Positions 38,082 through 49,052 of a stretch of DNA of 64,000 nt are shown in pieces; position 1 is the stretch's first letter; the number at the start of each line of letters is the position of its first letter. The stretch is from Symbiodinium natans (lineage: Eukaryota; Sar; Dinophyceae; Suessiales; Symbiodiniaceae). The position numbers were made by a program, and so were the translations under genes. The notes under the pieces are model-generated. The model saw only the letters and a program-made list of their open reading frames with translations. It searched no databases and was not told the origin of the DNA. The DNA lies in contig CAJNDS010000114.1 of assembly GCA_905221605.1 (NCBI GenBank), positions 363,355 through 427,354 on the forward strand, in the 5' to 3' direction.

Positions 38082-38936
38082 TCACCTGCGAAGGGAAGGC
38101 CCAATGAAGGCAGCCCTGTCTCCCCCGTCGCGAAGCATCTCCGCAAATGCGGGAGACTGCAGCTGACCCGGCAGCGCGCGGTTGTCTGAAAAGCCCCCCG
38201 AAGTCTTCTGAGGCCCTCTGAAGCCCCGTGAAGCCCTCTGAAGCCCTCTGAAGTCCTGAAGCCCTCCCCTTCCTGATCCGGGGCCCCCCACGGATTTTTT
38301 CCCGTGTGTTCTGACTTCTTTGTGGCGTTCGCCAGAGTAGCTGGTAGCTTCTTGAAGCCGGGGTCTTTGTCCTGGTCGCAGTCTACCGAAGAATGTTGAT
38401 CTCCGGATCCGTGTGGTCTTGCGGGCTGCTGATGCTGAGCAGGGCAGCTCGAAACAATTCCGACTGCTCAGGATGTTTCCCACCTCTTTACAGATGCTGC
38501 TCGTCATAGTTGCTGACGTTATCTGCACAGTTCCTTCGGCACCTGCAAGGGGTGTACACGATTCGCGCCATTCTTGACCCTCACCGACAAGCCGCCGAGC
38601 ACTCCAACGCATAGGGCTTGGTTCCAATGTTGTCAGCTGACCGCTCTTCGCTAAGCTCGCTAAAGCTCCTTGATGCAAGCTGAGCTGGCTTTGTGGAGCT
38701 GTGCTTGTGCGACCCCACCTCCACCCTTCGAATAGCTCAAAGTCGTGGGAAGGTGGCCTGGAGCATCGCAGACTTGGGGGTTGACCAGACAGAGACAGAC
38801 CCCTGTCGCACTCGTTCGGCCCATGCGAGGCTGATGCACAAGCAAGGCCTTCACTTCCTGAACGGAGAGATCTAAGAGAGTGTCCAGTTCCTACTGATTG
38901 GGCATATCTGGCCTCCTGAACATCCTCAACCCTCAA
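38082..38936 (-). CDS. Hypothetical open frame, 284 codons, doubtful
   Basis: The longest unbroken frame outside the two mobile-element genes and the frames overlapping them. Its composition is Arg/Ser/Gly-rich. The C-terminal part (38185-38266) is encoded by a GCCCTCTGAA-type tandem repeat giving GLQ/GFRGPQ-like peptides. I see no domain, signal peptide or membrane segment, and no start context. In 128 kb of six-frame sequence one such frame can arise by chance. It could be an exon of a spliced gene; this is a placeholder rather than a gene call. Confidence 0.15.
   Translation of the reverse strand: MRVEDVQEARYAQSVGTGHSLRSLRSGSEGLACASASHGPNECDRGLSLSGQPPSLRCSRPPSHDFELFEGWRWGRTSTAPQSQLSLHQGALASLAKSGQLTTLEPSPMRWSARRLVGEGQEWRESCTPLAGAEGTVQITSATMTSSICKEVGNILSSRNCFELPCSASAARKTTRIRRSTFFGRLRPGQRPRLQEATSYSGERHKEVRTHGKKSVGGPGSGRGGLQDFRGLQRASRGFRGPQKTSGGFSDNRALPGQLQSPAFAEMLRDGGDRAAFIGPSLRR
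38185..38266 (-). repeat. Short tandem repeat (AAGCCCTCTG)n
   Basis: About seven degenerate decamers of AAGCCCTCTG with AAGTCTTCTG and AAGTCCTG variants. Confidence 0.65.
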
Positions 38937-41900
38937 GCCTTAAGCCCTACAATCCAAGAGCACCTGGGGAGGGTATGGGAGGGTGTGGAGGTGGCTCCAT
39001 GGGCTCCCCCAAAACTCGTGACAAAGCGTCCCTAAGCGCCACCGGTCTCTGTTCCTTCGCCTTCTCCCGTTTCTTCCACGTTGCTTCCCCTTCTTCTCGC
39101 GTGGAGTATGCATCCGAGTAGCTCTGTGGGAGCAATAAACAAAGAGAAAGAAGAAGCATGTTGCGTCGATAGCTCAATACTTCGAACGGCATGTCTGCAT
39201 GGAAGCTCGCTGGATCTTGGCATGAGAACCCGGATGGGCCGTCCCGGAGTCGAAAGGCCGATGGCTTTCTCCGCGGCAGTTCAAGAGAATGACGTCCTCT
39301 GGGCCGTGCTCGCGTCAACTTAAGTACATGGGTGTGCCTTTCAGACTCCTTCGAAAGAATCGAAGGCAAGAGTTGTTGCGTAGCATCCCACACCGTGTGG
39401 TTGAATGTGAAGCTCTCCTAGCCGCCTTCCTGCAAGAGCACTCCATGCCATCCTGGCAGCGAAGTGTGAGCTTCTCCAGCATACGCGCTACCGCGTTCAG
39501 AAGCTTGCCCTACACAGCATGGCAAGCACTGCTCTCTGAAGCTCGCAGCCACACAAGTCGGCATTACATCTTGAACTTTTGCTGCACCCTTACAAGCATC
39601 AGGGTGGACTCATGACATCCAAAGGTGGCATGGAATGATATGCCCAGACATACAGTAGGTTTGACTAGCCTGGTCAGAGGCCCGTTTCGCATTTGCATTT
39701 GAGGTGTTGAAATGGGGGCTCCTTTGTTTCTGTTCGGCCGAGAGGTCATGGCCTCATCTCAGCCTAGACGTGCGCAGATGCGAAGCTGAAGCAGGCTTTC
39801 GCTTTATGAACTTTTGCCGGGGCATCTGAGAGACCAGCTTCCATTTGCTCCCAATGCTTTGTTGCTAAATTTGCACTCTCCGATTCGGCCTCTCTGGGCT
39901 TTCTGCAAGCGTATCGTGAGTGCACAGCGGGGATTCCGTAGGTGTCGTGCATCACTACTAGGCCGGGGGTTCTTGGCGGGAAAAAGCCCGTAGGATCTTT
40001 ATGTGGTAGTTAAAACACAATCGAACAAAATTTTGCAGGATTCTTAGGTGGGTGCCCAAAAGCAAGGGAACGCCGAAGGAAAACGCAAACACACCTAAGG
40101 ATCCGACCAAAAAACAGCTCAGGATTCCGCAGCTGGTTTCTGCAGCTCTGGCGCCCTAAGATTCGACCGTTCCGTAAAACGTTAGACTCTTTAGACTGCT
40201 GCTCACGCTCCTGCACTAGTAGGCAAGCACCTATTCCAGCTAATTTGTAGCGTTGCGGCAAGTGTGCTTGCAGAAAGGGTCCTGGACACCTGCAAGATCT
40301 TTGTGTGGCAATTTCCCTACCTGTTCAATGTCTTCCCTACGTATGCCAGTTAGCGAGGTTGCCGAGGTTGCACTACTGGAGGAGTCTAGTGGATCAGTCT
40401 GTGGTCTCAGGCACAAGCTTGCCTTGTTCATTGGCTAGAACAAGCCCCCACAAAATTCAGGTAGCAAGAGCCATGCAGCCGACTCCTCCAAGGCGCTGTG
40501 CTCACAGCACGTAATGCCTCTGGCTGTTCGTTCCCTTGTTCTTTCAGAACCAACGCAGCACAACAGTGCCAGATGTGAGGGTTCCAAGATTCTAGGAGAC
40601 GTCCTCGTCTTCCACTTCAAATCAGCCAGTTCGTAGCAGGCAAAGTCGGAAGGATTGGCGAAAAGAGACTGCCAAAGGCTTTAAGTGCTTCGCTTCAAAG
40701 TTCTGATCTTATGCTTTGCGACTCTGCGATGTTCTGCGGCTCTTGAATAGGATGAACGATGAGCGCACCCCTGCGAAGGTTCATGAAACTTTTCGGCACG
40801 CGCACAGGCTTCTGCCAAGCCCCTGCGAAGGTTCATGAAATTCGCGGGAGGCCTCTGCACTTTCGGCGAAATAATGCCAACTTAGCAGCGCGCGGTTATT
40901 GACCATTCCCGGACAAGTCCAGCTTGTGCCAGACTTCCGCCGGAAATCCTGCCGGACATGCTGCCAGACATTGTGCCGGACACGGACTGCTTCCATCCTG
41001 GGCAACTGAGACATGAACGCCACTTGATTTGCGCTTCACTGAAGCGCAAATCAGCTGGCAAACGCAAGGAACCCGTCCAAGGGCCAATCACCACGCGAAC
41101 CCTGGACACAGTTCGTTTAAGTCGTCGAACCCTCGCGACTTCGTCGACGTTTCCCCCCCTTCATCGAGGCTTGTTCGGTTCAGGGTTCGTCGACCCGCTG
41201 GGGGGCAAGTTGAGAGGTGGGAAGTGAAGAACATCAGGCTCGGCAAGCGCAGCTTCGTAAACCCTTCTCTGGTCTTCGTCGAAGTCGCCTGACTTCGCCG
41301 AGGTTCGTTTTGGAGGTTTTGGGCCTACAAGAAGGTCGGCCCAAGGTCGGCTGGGGATACGCCTTTGGGGGGGTCCCTTCTGTTCGGCCCCTCCTCAGAT
41401 GCGCGGATGATGTAGCACGCCCGCAGGCTTCAGCTGGCTTGTTTGCACAACTGGGGCTTCAGCCCACAGGCCAAGCTTCCGGGCATAGCTTGCAGTCACA
41501 GCCCCTTGTGCCCTTTGCCACAACGCGTTATGGGCATTGTGGTGCAACTGCAGCCTCTTTCGCCACCGTAGCACCCCCACGCACAGCGGGTACCACTGGA
41601 GCCAGATCACGGGGATGGAGACCTGGCAGTCCGAGCAAGTCATGCAAGCCAATGTCTGCATGCTACGCACACCAGGACACTACCCTCGGGCATGCTGACT
41701 GTTGAGAGCAGTCGTTTCGTGGTCGTGTTGAAGGTTGCGGCGGCTCAAAAGACCCAACCTTGCCTCCATCCATCGCTGATGATTCACACGCGTGTTATTT
41801 ACCGTGTAATGCTTGGCTTGCGAGAAGAAATCCCATGCACCCCTTGTGAGGCAGCCGCACTGACTGCAAGCTCGGGGCGTGCCCCTAATCATGATCACAT

Positions 41901-43767
41901 ATGCTTCATGACTCATAATTAGCTGGGAAGGTGTCGCCCGTACTCATAATGTTTTTGGCTGGTGATTGCAATCGACAACGGGTTTTCTGGGATGAACGAG
42001 GTCACTGCAGTTCATGAAGTTGAGTCTGGTGGCTTGCACCGCTTGCATGTCCCGACTTGCGCATGTCCTCACGTGGCAAACCGAGGGGGACTGGGGGCTT
42101 CGCAGTCTCGTAGTTTCTCCTTGCACATCTTCGCGCCGTGGCCTACTTGCCCTGCCGGATGTCGTCGATGTCGCCTTGGTCCAGGCCACCCAATTGCGTT
42201 GTTGGCACTTGTGGGCGCAATCGTGCACAAAGAGGCGCCGCAGCACAATGTTGGAGATGCATTTTCCTACGCTGTGTGCTTCGTCACCCGCAGCTAGAAC
42301 CATGGAAGATCACTCCTGGCTCTGCGACTGCCACTAACCAACTCTGCCTGCACATCTGCATTGGCGGCCGTTTCCTTTTAGACCAGTTGCCATGAGAACT
42401 CTGAGTCTGAGAAGCCAGATCTCGTGCACCGTGCGGCTTGGCCACTTTTCTTCGGGTCGACGGCGCCCTTCGGCGAGACCTGTTGGTCCTCATGGTCTCG
42501 GTCGCCCCTTCACTTCGCTCCGCTCCAGGCAGAGGGCAATGCCCTTGCGCCGCCTGTGGCCCCTACTTAAATGCCAGACCTCCAGAACCTGTAGTCGAGA
42601 TCGCAAGCGACTAGGTCAAGTGTCGACCAGTATTGGTGGGAGGTGGGGAAGCAAGGCCTGCTGCACGTGAGGAAGCAGAAGAAGTCGAGGAAGTAGAACT
42701 TCCAAAAGTCACATGCAGTCACATGCATCAACTTCTGAGTTGCAGTGACATTTGCGACTCTTGGCTGCTGCAGCCTGCGACGGAGAGGTGCTGCGCGCCA
42801 GGCGCATGGCACACGGCGCATGGAGCGCAGCTCTCGGTGCCTCGTGCAGGCTCGGTCGGTCACTTCCTTGCTTTGGTAACTTGTCGTTGAACTGCTGCAT
42901 CTTCTGGGCCGGTCTCCTGAAAGCCCCTCGTCTTCACTGCCTTCGCGGAAGCCGCGAATGAACGGCAGTCGAATCAGTCTTCATCTCCGGGAAATGCAGG
43001 AAAAGATTTCGGGTAAGGTTGCAATATTCATTCTGATGGGGGTGGCTTGAGGATACATCAGCTCTTCCTCCGTGGTATAACGGTGCAGGGGAAGAACTTG
43101 GCGCATGGCCAGGCAAGATGCAGCACCCTCGTGAGACGCACAGGGGGATTGACTGTGAAACGTACACGAAATGGACGTTGGCAAGTTTGAAGGTGTGTGC
43201 GAAAGCCAGCGATGGTGTAGGTGTAAATAGAAGCTTCCGCAGCCTAGGCCCTGAGGCAGTCCTCCCGCCATAGGGCTCCGTTGCCTGTAGATCTCTAACT
43301 TGCACCCACTGGCGCTCAGCCTGAAAATGCCAAAGTCGAGTGAAAGTACCACGAAGGCAGCGCGAACGTCAGGGGAAGTCAAGCAGGGTCCTCCCTTATC
43401 GGCTTCAGCATCTTCAGCAGTCTCTGCAGTCTCCGCATTTGATGGTTGGGGTGCGGGCTTTGGGTTTGTCGAGAAGCCTCTGGAAAAGCACGGCAGAGGC
43501 TTCAGGCTTGCTCCTCATGTGGCTTGTTCCGTCACCTCAAAAAATCCGTCAACAGGTGCCAACAGAAACGCAGCACGCATAGAAACGCTTGAGATTGGAG
43601 CGCCGGCTTCCGAGTCCCACAAATCCCCATTCGCACCGCACCTGCTTCTTGCTAAGTTGTATCTCTCCACACTTCTTAGCCAATTCTCCAGTCGCACCGT
43701 TTCGGCGATTTGAGCAAAGCGCAATGCGCCCCTCAGCAACCCAAGTGCGGGCACGCAAACATCAGTC

Positions 43768-44466
43768 ACAGACACCATTCACAAATCCTGTCAGACTCCC
43801 GCGCTGATGTGCCCGTGCGAAATGTGATTGGCACAGGTTTGGGCTCGAGCAAGGGGCAAGGGGTGCCCGTGAAAAAGCGTTTATTAACATGTCGTGATCC
43901 AGAAGAACCAACGCATTATTCTGACTTCCATCCTGGACAGTATCTTGTGATGGATGCAAAGGGGGTCTCCCTCGCCTACAATTCCCGAAAGAGGGACAGT
44001 CACGGTTGCCTCGGAGCTTTGCGGTCGCCTGCAAGACTCTAAGTGCACCCTTGCCATGTTTGCCTGCAACTTGAAGTCAGAGACCGTCCACTCAAAAGCG
44101 TGTCCGACCAGAACAGACACCATTCACAAATCCTGTCAGACTCCCGCGCTGATGTGCCCGTGCGAAATGTGATTGGCACAGGTTTGGGCTCGAGCAAGGG
44201 GCAAAGGGTGCCCTTGAAAAAGCGTTTATTAGCATCTCGTGATCCAGAAGAACCAACGCATTATTCTGACTTCCACCCTGACTTCCACCCTGGACAGTAT
44301 CTTGTGATGGATGCAAGGGGGGTCTCCCTCGCCTACAAGTCCCGAAAGAGGGGCAGTCACGGTTGCCTCGGAGCTTTGCGGTCGCCCTGCAAGACTCTAA
44401 GACCTTGCCATGTTTGCCTACAACTTTAAGCCAGAGACCGTCCATTCAAAAGCGTGTCCGACCAGA
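43768..44466 (+). repeat. 345-bp tandem duplication
   Basis: Copy 1 (43768-44112) and copy 2 (44113-44466) are about 93-95% identical. Both begin CAGACACCATTCACAAATCC and end with AAAAGCGTGTCCGACCAGAA. Copy 2 has an extra 12-bp duplication (TGACTTCCACCC, 44279-44290) and a short deletion near 44400. No frame is conserved across both copies strongly enough to call a gene. Confidence 0.9.
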
Positions 44467-44469
44467 ATA

Positions 44470-45266
44470 GCCTTATGTCCTTCTCGCTCTCGGAGGTCTC
44501 TTCTCCACTCTCCGTCGCATGCTTTCTCGCACTCCACGTTCGAGGCCTTCTCTGCTCCCCCCTCACACTCCCCCCTCCCTTCAGGGCCTGAAGGGGGAAC
44601 TTGCTGACTGAAGCCTCTTGGAATCTTCCACAGCACCATTGGCATCTTCATGTCCTTCTTGCTCTTGGAGGTCTCTTTTCCTGTCTCTGTCGCAGGTTTC
44701 CTCTCGCCAGCTGCCATCACTCCACGTCTGAAGCCTTCCCTCAGTTTAGGGATATGAGGGTTTGGGGTGCAGGGCGTGTGTGGTTCAGGATTTGCTGCCC
44801 TCTCCATGCCACTCATGGCTGGATGCGCTATGTTGTGGATCATGGTCAGGGCTTCACTTTTCAGCATTTGCACAGCTGGAGCCGGCGGGGCTTGTCAGCA
44901 TGGAACTGCTCCACCTCATCATCGATCCCGGAGACATCCGCCAAGAGATCTGCTTCCTCGCATGGATGAGTGTCCTCCGTGGCCACTCTGCGGGCCAGCA
45001 ACTTCTGGATACCCTCCTCTCACCAGCTTTCCGGCCGTGCCGAGACCGCTGGCGGGGAGTCTGCACTGGCTGCGTCAAGCTCGTAGCGACCGCATGCTGG
45101 TGCGAATGCCTTCGCACCGGCTAATGGGCAGCTTTCATCAACAGGCGTATGCCTCCGTCAAGCCCGTCCGAGCTTGCGACGCACAGCTGAGGCGGAGCAG
45201 AGTCCAGGAAATCCATGTGGTGATTCAGGATGATCCTGATGAATCGTCCTCGGCTGTAAGTGTCGA
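44470..45266. other. No gene confirmed; one open frame of interest
   Basis: A + frame at 44767-45348 (193 codons) ends in a charged stretch (VQEIHVVIQDDPDESSSA) that looks more protein-like than its surroundings, but other frames are open over the same bases and no family is recognised. It may be the edge of an old element. Confidence 0.25.
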
Positions 45267-45353
45267 TGTGTGCGGGGTCTGTGCTGGATCTCGATGGGGG
45301 GGGGGTCGAGAAATGCCTTCGGCATTTTCCAACCCCCCCTACCCTTAATCCAA
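45267..45353. repeat. Hairpin-forming dispersed repeat, copy 1
   Basis: An ~87-bp segment repeated at 62749-62835 (about 83% identical). Both contain GGTCTGTGCTGGATCTCGATG, then a G run (10 here, 7 in copy 2), TCGAG, the mini-hairpin TGCCTTCGGCA, and a C run followed by TACCCTTA. G run and C run can pair around the inner hairpin, giving a long stem-loop. The G-run lengths differ by three. Confidence 0.7.
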
Positions 45354-45599
45354 GGGGGATCCTTATGATCGAGACTTCAGACTTCAGCCTTCACTTCGTG
45401 GTGGACCCTGGGTTGCGGTCTCGGAACCTTTTCGGGCGGATTTATGACCTTCTGCGAGGCACTCGAAGCACGAACAGTAGTAGGATCAAGGGTCCGGTTG
45501 AAAGCGCCACAGGGGCTATAGGTGGTCTGGAACCGCTCGGAACCATGAACTGTTTGCGTAACTTAGATGTCTACTGTCCAGGCCGCTTTGCCAAGGCAA

Positions 45600-45905
45600 C
45601 GGTTTGACATTCGCGGAGGTTCGTGCAACCCCTCCCGCCTTCGCATCGGGTATGTGCAACCCGCTCTTCCTTCGCACAACCCTTTTTCCCTTCGCATAAC
45701 TTCGCGACCCCCTGGCCTTCGCGGAATTATTCGCGAGAGCAGGAGCTCACCAGTTTGTCAGGACAGCTGTTTGAGGTTCACGGGGGTTTGCGGAACTCTT
45801 CCCACCCTGGGGCTTATGCCCATGCAGTCTCCTTCCATTCGCATAGCCCCTTTGCCCTTCACACAGCTTCGCCGTTCCCATGGGCCTCCGCGTAGTGCTT
45901 CGCGA
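45600..45905. repeat. Degenerate CTTCGCA-rich repeat
   Basis: Loosely repeated CCTTCGCA(TA)AC and CTTCGCG words separated by C-rich spacers, in two clusters (45600-45740 and 45835-45905). No clear unit length. No gene. Confidence 0.35.
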
Positions 45906-46409
45906 TTAATGTCTGGTACCCAGACAGTCTGACGCCCCCATGCCCCCTTCCGTTTTGCCCTCATTATATGGAGCGATTTTGCGTCTTTTGTTGGAGGCAT
46001 GCATCTGCAGTTCTGAGATGCATATTGGTTCTGCACAGTATATTTGCTTCTTATCTTATTCTAGAGACTCTGGGCCCTCACACACACAAAGAGGTTGGCC
46101 TTCATGCGCAGGATGCTCTAACTTGCCAGCTTAGTAGACAAGGCCGAGACAGGACATGTAATCTGCGCCAGTGCTTCCATCACTCCGAATCAATGCGCGT
46201 GAGCACCGGACGGAAAGGAACTGCCTTCCACTTACTTTGCATCGCACCCCGAAAGGCAGGTCTGCAACCGCAGGTGTGGACAGGAGATGCCAGGTCAGCA
46301 TCGTTGGTGTTGTGTAGTCCTTGCGACCAAGCTCTTGCCAGAGTCCAGGCATGCTGTGGTCGGGGAGGGAAGCAATTGTTGGGTCAATCATGTTGTTGTT
46401 GCCGGCAGG

Positions 46410-47140
46410 TTAGGTCCAGGCACTGAAATTGCCAGCTTCGGAGACCAGGGCGCGACGCGCGGTTGCCCCCTTCCACATGTGTGTCGCACCGTCCGACCGC
46501 ACGGTCATGAAGGCCCGGAACGCTTGGGCTTGGTCCGGGTTCGTGATCTTGTCATCAGCCACGGTCACGAACAGTCGACCCACGTCACCATTTCGCCACG
46601 ACAACGTTGTTGTTGTGCGTGGCTCACGCCAGTTTCCGACAGCAGCCACGGCCTTGTAGCCGTCGTCCTTGGCGAGCTGAGGCTCCCACTGCGCTGGCAA
46701 GGTTGCATTTCCCAAGCCCAAGTTGATGCGCAGCTGACGCGTGAGCTTTGCCTGCTCCCAATCCACCCGCTGGGCAGGTTCGTGAACAGTGGTCCAAACC
46801 TGGTCCAAGTTGCCCACCAGCAGGGGGTGGACCTGCTTGGTTCCCACCATTTCCGTGGAAAGGTGCTTGCCAGGTGTGGACACGCGGCATACCTGGAAGT
46901 CGAACTTCCACAGGGTGCTAGTTCGTGGCATGGACTTCGAGGCCTGGAACCGGGCACGCTTTGCCGGGCCTTGGCCGCCTCCAGAGCTTGAGTCACTCCA
47001 CCATGGGCCTTGTCCACGTGCCGATTCTGGCGATCCACCTCCTCGTTCCAGACATCGACCCACGACATCCGCGGCATGGTCTTGTGGACTTGCGTCCAGC
47101 GCTGATGCCTCGGAACTTGGCCTTGTTCTCCAGCATCGTC
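46410..47140 (-). pseudogene. Protein-like remnant with a frameshift, possibly DDE transposase-derived
   Basis: Two minus-strand frames each look protein-like in part. Upstream (47140-46960) one reads MSWVDVWNEEVDRQN...; it loses sense and a second frame continues from about 46960 to 46410 with STPGKHLSTEM, GNLDQVWTTV, NWREPRTTTTLSWRNGD and GRLFVTVADD. The switch implies one frameshift near 46960. GNLDQVW and the following Thr/Trp-rich stretch recall the first catalytic Asp region of pogo/Tc1-like DDE enzymes. The later catalytic acids are not visible, so the family call is weak. No stop until 46410. Could instead be an unknown multi-exon gene. Confidence 0.35.
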
Positions 47141-47189
47141 TGCTGAAGAAGAAGGCTAGCGCACTGGATTCATTTCAGAGGTAGATGCA

Positions 47190-49050
47190 GTTTTCCACAG
47201 CTCGCCCGAGCAGACGGCAAACACCTGCCGTGTTGCTAGGGTCGGAGTAAGCGTTGCACGCACTTATGACTTCTGAGGGCCGAGGGCACTTGCAGCTGCT
47301 GTCGGCACGTAAACGGAAAAAGTGTTGGACATAGCTAGCCTTTGTCTCCAAATCCAGGACCTTGCCTTTGCTGTTGTGACTCCATCACACCGTGCCAGTG
47401 CGACAGAGCAGGGGGCGGAAAGGTGCTGCCTTCCTCATAGTAACATTCGCGGCATCAGCCGAAAGTCTGAGGCGGTACCGAGCACCCTCGTAGCTACCGC
47501 AGCAGAAAGGTTGCGGATGCGCAGTGCGCCGCCAAAATGGCAGGTCTGCAAGCACGGGGGTGAGGACAGGAGATGGCAGGCCAGCATCGCAAGAGTTGCA
47601 TGCCAGCATGCTGTAGTCACTGTCGTCGAAGCCGTCGACAACCACATTTACGTGGGATTGCAGTATCTGCTTGGCCATGGTGCAGTGCAATGCCCAAAAT
47701 CTCAAATCAATGAAAAGAGCCACCCTTTACTGCAACCTCTTCCCTTAATCCAAGGGTGTGTAATGACTTTCCTCCATATGACATATGAATAACATATTGT
47801 GCTCTCAGCGGACTGAAATTCGAAGGCTTCTCGGGGCAGATGAAAGCCATGCGGCCAGCTTGGAGGTGCCTAACAGCTTCAAGAATCTAGTGCAAGGCTT
47901 GTGTGGAAATCAGGGTATACAGGTTGTGCAGCACGCTTCGTGGTTGGGTACGGTTGAGTGCAGACCGAGTGCCCTCCGCACATCCGACGATTCGCACTTA
48001 TGAACAGGGCTGCCAGGCATCCGAGTTGTTTCCGATGGTGACGAAGCTTTTTAGAGTGGTACACCCCTCTCTTTACCCTCCTAGCTGTCCCACAAGAGTC
48101 GCAACATGTTGCTTCTTGGGGGCCCATGCCGGGTCTTACAGCCTTCCTGGCTCCCAGCGCCGGACATCTCAGCTATCGCGAGCATGCGAGACTTGCACGA
48201 GCGTGACCTCCAAGAGCGGCAGTGCGTGGCAGCTCCAAGTCAACGCACTGCCGGGATAACTGGTGCATGCTGGCTCATGCTGGCACGAGCGTCTTTGTGT
48301 CAGCTAGTTACAGAGTGTCTCAACAAGAGGACATTGGGCCCTGAGCCCTCCACACAGTGGGCAGTAGGCTTTCATGGCGTCCTCATGCCCCAAATTCAAA
48401 GCCTAGCAAGTCGCACCCTGAGCTGTCGAGATGGAAGGGCAGGAGCTTCATGATCCACCAGCCTCAAGTAAGTAACCCTGCATCTTGAACTTTCGTTGCT
48501 TCCGCGCATGCCTTTGATGCTCATCTGGAGGTGCGGTCTTGGACATGGAGTCTGTGCAGTGAGCAAGTGTTGGAGGGCGCACAGGGGAGAGTAATCACGA
48601 AAGCTCCTCTGGAGGGAGTGTCGTTCATTAACAACTCTTCACACATGTGAGGCTAGCGGCCTTGGGGCCGGGGGGGGCCTTTGGTCAATTTGGTGCGGTT
48701 CCGGGGCTTCTCCCCCGTTGTGGGCTGGGAGAAAGCGTGTTGCCCACGCAGCTGTTCTGGCATCCTTGTTGAGGCTGGTTTGGGCTGTGCTCGCCAGGCT
48801 TTGTGGGTCAGAAACGGGGTGATCATGATGCCGCTGATCTCGGTCCTCTCTACGGCGTGTCTCAAGCTTCCGGCCACCCGGCCAACCAACAGGCCCCATG
48901 CATACAGAAGATTCTTTCGTCCGAACCTTTGGCTTTCAAGGGAACACGTGCGCCCTCACGCTTCATGCAGCCATGCCGAGAGAGCAGGCAGGGAGCAAGT
49001 GGCCTGGCCTTCCATTCAGAGCTGCTGCGGCTCAAGGGTCCAGAGCCTCA
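47190..49050. other. No gene recognised
   Basis: Overlapping short frames on both strands. Short words recur from the 46.1-46.4-kb region (around 46230-46310 and 47530-47590: GGCAGGTCTGCAA and GACAGGAGATG[GC]CAGG), indicating an old dispersed repeat. Confidence 0.4.
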
Positions 49051-49052
49051 CG

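Larger units (their letters stand above)
34870..43760. other. Long region without a recognisable gene
   Basis: I checked all six frames for catalytic motifs, zinc fingers, membrane proteins and repeat proteins and found none. The longest frame (38082-38936, minus, 284 codons) is listed separately. Minor repeats are at 38185-38266. Intermediate GC, no long simple repeats, no telomere-like tract. Confidence 0.4.
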
